Positions 4,307 to 6,903 of a stretch of DNA of 6,903 nt are shown piece after piece. Origin of the DNA: Ignavibacteriota bacterium (lineage in GTDB: Bacteria; Bacteroidota; Ignavibacteria; Tepidaquicellales; Tepidaquicellaceae); assembly GCA_003158365.1 (NCBI GenBank), contig PMIW01000105.1:1-6903 (forward strand). Direction: 5' to 3'. The position numbers were made by a program, and so were the translations under genes. Each line of letters starts with the position of its first letter. Positions within the stretch are counted from its first letter, which is position 1. The notes below the pieces were generated by a model. The model did no database searches. It was given only the letters and a program-made list of their open reading frames with translations, and was not told the DNA's origin.

Positions 4307-5605
4307 ATGAAATTTGCATTTATTGGTACATATCCGCCGCAAAAATGCGGAATCGGGACCTTTACACACAATCTTATTCAATCTATAGCTGATAACCTTG
4401 GTTATGCGAATATTTTTCCGAATTTTTATGTAATAGCAGTAGACGACAGTGGAAATAAATATAAATATCCTTCCGAAGTGTCTTTTGTAGTCAATCAGGA
4501 TATCCAAAGAGACTATGTAAGTGCTGCTAATTTTATAAATTACAATAAAGCAGATGTTTGTATTTTGGAACATGAATTCGGAATTTTCGGTGGTGAAAGC
4601 GGAGTCTATATTTTATCACTCATAAACAGAATTGAAATACCTCTGATAGTTACTTTACATACTGTAATAAGAGAACCAACCGGAATACAAAGAATAATTG
4701 TAAAAGAACTTAGTAAAAAAGCTTTTAAAATAGTCGTGATGAGTAAAAAAGCGGTTAAGTTTCTTGTTGAAATTTACAATATTCCTGAAGAAAAAATTGA
4801 AATCATTGAACACGGTGTTCCTGTCGGTAAGGTTTTTCATAGGGATACTTCCCGCGATAAATTCAACTTCAGCAACAAAACAGCTCTTTTTACTTTTGGT
4901 TTATTAAGCCGAAACAAAGGAATCGAAACAGTAATAAAAGCATTGTCGAAAGTCGTGGAAAAGCATAAGAATATTATATATGTGGTTTTGGGAAATACAC
5001 ATCCAAAAGTTTTAAGCAGGTATGGGGAAGAATATCGTGAATATCTTCTGCGTCTTGTAAATGAATACGGACTTGAAGATTACATTTACTTTTATAAGAG
5101 TTTTGTACCTGAAGAATTACTAATGGAGTATTTATGTGCAACGGATATTTATATTACACCCTATTTAAATGAAGAACAAATAACAAGCGGAACGTTATCT
5201 TATGCTGTTGGCGCTGGTACTGCTGTGATTTCCACTCCATACTGGCATGCAGAGGAACTGCTTGAAGATGGAAGAGGAATGCTTTTCGATTTTAATAATC
5301 ATGAACAACTTGGAGATATTCTTCTCGATTTGCTCGACAACCGTGAAAAAATAGAAAAACTAAGAGAAGCTGCAAGTGAATACGGGCATAAACTTAAATG
5401 GCCAAAGATTGGTGAAAAATATATTAGTGTTGCAAGGATGGCAGTGGAAAATATTTCTTTAAATCGAGAGAATAAACATACCATTCTCAATCCGTATCTG
5501 TTTCCTAATTTCACGCTGGCTAATGCAAAAGTACTTACGGATGATACGGAAATTGTGCAGAACGCTAAACATGGAATTCCGGGCCTTAGAGTGGGTCGTT
5601 TTTAA
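4307..5605 (+). CDS. Family 4 (GT-B fold) glycosyltransferase, short form
   Basis: This 432-residue cytosolic enzyme is predicted to transfer a sugar from a nucleotide donor with retention of configuration. The N-terminal Rossmann domain starts with FIGTYPPQKCGIGTFT (5-20), typical of the subfamily's acceptor side, followed by LEHEFGIFGG (87-96) and LHT (117-119). The donor domain includes EHGVP (168-172), FGLLSRNKGIE (197-207), a TPY segment (284-286) and the E-x-QITSGTLSYAVGAG to STPYWHAEELL stretch (289-319). Residues 408-425 (KVLTDDTEIVQNAKHGIP) resemble, from memory, the junction in longer relatives (about 700-800 residues). There, a TDDTG...QHA...P motif opens a second, all-helical domain of glycoside-hydrolase-like fold. 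Here the frame stops at once, and the next gene begins 18 bp later, so that domain is absent. Acceptor and donor sugars cannot be read from the sequence. No Shine-Dalgarno is seen; the start is set by the first Rossmann strand. Confidence 0.88.
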   Translation: MKFAFIGTYPPQKCGIGTFTHNLIQSIADNLGYANIFPNFYVIAVDDSGNKYKYPSEVSFVVNQDIQRDYVSAANFINYNKADVCILEHEFGIFGGESGVYILSLINRIEIPLIVTLHTVIREPTGIQRIIVKELSKKAFKIVVMSKKAVKFLVEIYNIPEEKIEIIEHGVPVGKVFHRDTSRDKFNFSNKTALFTFGLLSRNKGIETVIKALSKVVEKHKNIIYVVLGNTHPKVLSRYGEEYREYLLRLVNEYGLEDYIYFYKSFVPEELLMEYLCATDIYITPYLNEEQITSGTLSYAVGAGTAVISTPYWHAEELLEDGRGMLFDFNNHEQLGDILLDLLDNREKIEKLREAASEYGHKLKWPKIGEKYISVARMAVENISLNRENKHTILNPYLFPNFTLANAKVLTDDTEIVQNAKHGIPGLRVGRF

Positions 5606-5623
5606 AATTAAAATATTATTAAT

Positions 5624-6220
5624 ATGAAAAAAATAAATCTGAAATCAATTATGATTGCTGTTCTTTTCAGCGGTCTATTTGTAATGCTAATTTCCGGCTG
5701 TTCAAATAAAAAAGAAGGTTACTCATCTGAGATGCAGGCGAAAATAGATTCCATGAAAAACATTTTAAAGAAAATATCAGACGGTAATTCAACACTTGAA
5801 AAAAACTTGATGACATTCGACACTCTTGATTTTACAGTGTTCAGCAATCAGGAATGGGTAAGACTTCACGAAAGCCACAGCAAGGATATTAAAGTAAACT
5901 GGCCGGACGGACATTTTACAACCGGAATAGAAAAACATATTGAAGATCTTAGTGCAATGTTTGTTTATGCTCCCGATACAAGAATAAAACAGCATCCGAT
6001 TCGTTTTGGAAACGGTTCCGGTGAATGGACTTGTGTAACAGGAATAATGGAAGGCACTTTTACTAAACCAATGCCTACCGGCGATGGAAAATTTATTCAG
6101 CCTACGGGTAAATCATTTAAATTGCCTATGTGTACTGTCGGACACTGGGAAGACGGCATTATGATCGAAGAATCATTATTCTGGGATAATCAGACATATA
6201 TGAAACAATTGGGATTATGA
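5624..6220 (+). CDS. Lipoprotein with SnoaL/NTF2-like domain
   Basis: This 198-residue exported lipoprotein has a basic start (MKKINLKS), a hydrophobic core at about 9-24 and the lipobox ISGC with cysteine 26. A polar helix at about 34-60, probably a spacer or short coiled coil, precedes a SnoaL-like (NTF2 superfamily, 'ester cyclase' type) domain at about 65-196. That domain is supported by WVRLHESHSKDIKVNWPDG (78-96), the helix after FTTGIEKHIEDL, WTCVTGIMEGTF (135-146) and the closing GHWEDGIMIEESLFWDN (173-189). In known members this fold makes a small-molecule pocket whose polar residues catalyse aldol or hydrolysis-type reactions; many exported members have no known substrate. It is the fourth gene of the cluster, 18 bp after the glycosyltransferase stop, so it is likely co-transcribed. 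No Shine-Dalgarno is evident. The fold call is good; the activity is unknown. Confidence 0.85.
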   Translation: MKKINLKSIMIAVLFSGLFVMLISGCSNKKEGYSSEMQAKIDSMKNILKKISDGNSTLEKNLMTFDTLDFTVFSNQEWVRLHESHSKDIKVNWPDGHFTTGIEKHIEDLSAMFVYAPDTRIKQHPIRFGNGSGEWTCVTGIMEGTFTKPMPTGDGKFIQPTGKSFKLPMCTVGHWEDGIMIEESLFWDNQTYMKQLGL

Positions 6221-6356
6221 TTAAAATGAAGTAGTCTCAGGTAAATTCAGGCAAGCAAAATTTGATAATCTCTAATTTGACTTTGCGTGATTAAAAATCA
6301 ACTTCTGGTTTTAAAAGCAATTTGGATCTACCATAAATTTATTAATAAAAAAACTT

Positions 6357-6903
6357 ATGAATGAATGCAAATTATTTACACCTAAAAAGATTGGATCTAT
6401 AGAAGTAAAAAATTGTATTGTTATGGCACCTATGACAAGGAGCAGAGCTATTGGAAATATTCCAAATAAACTGATGGCAGAATATTATGGACAACGTTCA
6501 GGTGCCGGGTTAATTATAACAGAAGGCACATCACCATCGCCAAACGGGTTGGGTTATGCCCGAATACCCGGAATATTTAGTAAAGAGCAGGTAGAAGGCT
6601 GGAAAATAATTACTTCAGCAGTGCATCGAGGTGGTGGGAAAATATTTATTCAGTTTATGCATACCGGAAGAATAAGCAACCCTCTAAATATGCCTGAAGG
6701 AGCACAGATACTTGCACCTTCGGCAGTGAAAGCATCGGGACAAATGTGGACCGATGCAAAACAATTGCAGGATTTCACTGTTCCAAAAGAAATGACTGCC
6801 GAAGATATTTTAAATACAAAAAAAGAATATATTAAAGCAGCAAAAAACGCTTTAGATGCGGAATTTGACGGCGTTGAGCTGCACGGGGCTAACGGCTATT
6901 TAC
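6357..6903 (+). CDS. Old Yellow Enzyme family NADH:flavin oxidoreductase, N-terminal part
   Basis: The frame opens at ATG 6357 and runs off the window after 182 complete codons, about half of a usual 360-residue enzyme. These FMN-dependent TIM-barrel enzymes use NAD(P)H to reduce activated C=C bonds (enones, N-ethylmaleimide, nitro compounds) in the cytosol. Visible signatures are LFTPKKIGSIEVKN (6-19), MAPMTRSR (23-30, with the Thr that contacts FMN), GLIITEGTSPSPNGLGY (51-67), IQFMHTGR (98-105) and DGVELHGANGYL (171-182). The last holds the His-x-x-Asn pair (176 and 179) that binds the substrate carbonyl. MTRSR with HGAN places it with NemA/OYE-type (classical) members rather than with 2,4-dienoyl-CoA reductases. 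It is 136 bp after the SnoaL lipoprotein gene, so it may have its own promoter; no Shine-Dalgarno is seen. No stop or frameshift interrupts the visible part. Confidence 0.92.
   Translation, partial: MNECKLFTPKKIGSIEVKNCIVMAPMTRSRAIGNIPNKLMAEYYGQRSGAGLIITEGTSPSPNGLGYARIPGIFSKEQVEGWKIITSAVHRGGGKIFIQFMHTGRISNPLNMPEGAQILAPSAVKASGQMWTDAKQLQDFTVPKEMTAEDILNTKKEYIKAAKNALDAEFDGVELHGANGYL

Noticed and set aside
4196..4573. 125-codon open frame on the - strand
   Set aside because: It overlaps the end of the PRC-barrel gene and the start of the glycosyltransferase, both strongly supported. Its translation is Ile/Cys/Tyr-rich with no recognisable motif, which is typical of a shadow of AT-rich coding sequence.
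5560..5640. Frameshift truncating the glycosyltransferase
   Set aside because: No frame around the stop continues the expected second-domain sequence. The next gene's signal peptide starts within 20 bases, so this is a clean end and not a recent frameshift.
6221..6356. Promoter or terminator between the lipoprotein and the flavin oxidoreductase
   Set aside because: No convincing hairpin with a T run and no well-spaced promoter boxes could be found.

Overview
The window is AT-rich (roughly one third G+C by eye), and all protein genes lie on the + strand. It looks like a chromosomal piece from a member of the Ignavibacteria or a close relative in the Bacteroidota/Chlorobi (FCB) group. The main evidence is the first large protein, which ends in a type IX secretion (T9SS) type A sorting domain with the NYPNPFNPTT signature common in those bacteria. 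Two other genes encode Sec-exported lipoproteins. Several starts lack a good Shine-Dalgarno sequence, as is usual in that group. The phylum assignment is inference.

Left part (1-2860): two exported proteins are embedded among tRNA-derived sequence. Bases 1-21 are the 3' end of a tRNA, followed at once by a terminator. A second cassette, made of a palindrome, a tRNA-acceptor-like end and a terminator, follows at 61-126. Then come a secreted Asp-box (BNR) repeat protein with a T9SS tail (344-1597), a third palindrome/tRNA-end/terminator cassette (1616-1704), and a lipoprotein of unrecognised function (1977-2690). A tRNA-Asp-like remnant (2787-2857) closes this part; its 3' half is intact and its 5' half does not fit. 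The motif TCGATTCCGC occurs four times, always between genes, and three of the four copies are followed by a convincing terminator hairpin. This set of tRNA-end elements is the most unusual thing in the window.

Middle (2861-3201): about 340 bp without a gene, holding one clear inverted repeat and a small hairpin just upstream of the next gene.

Right part (3202-6220): four tightly spaced genes, probably one operon with gaps of 32, 23 and 18 bp. They encode an 82-residue protein of unknown function, a protein with two PRC-barrel domains produced by a gapless internal duplication, a family 4 glycosyltransferase, and a lipoprotein with a SnoaL/NTF2-like domain. The glycosyltransferase ends just inside a second domain that its longer relatives carry. 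Envelope-glycan or stress-related work is a reasonable guess for this set but is not proven. After a 136-bp gap the window ends inside an Old Yellow Enzyme family flavin oxidoreductase (from 6357).

No transposase, integrase, CRISPR array, toxin-antitoxin pair or phage gene is visible. The elements worth following up are the tRNA-derived palindromic repeats and the small-protein/PRC/glycosyltransferase/lipoprotein operon.
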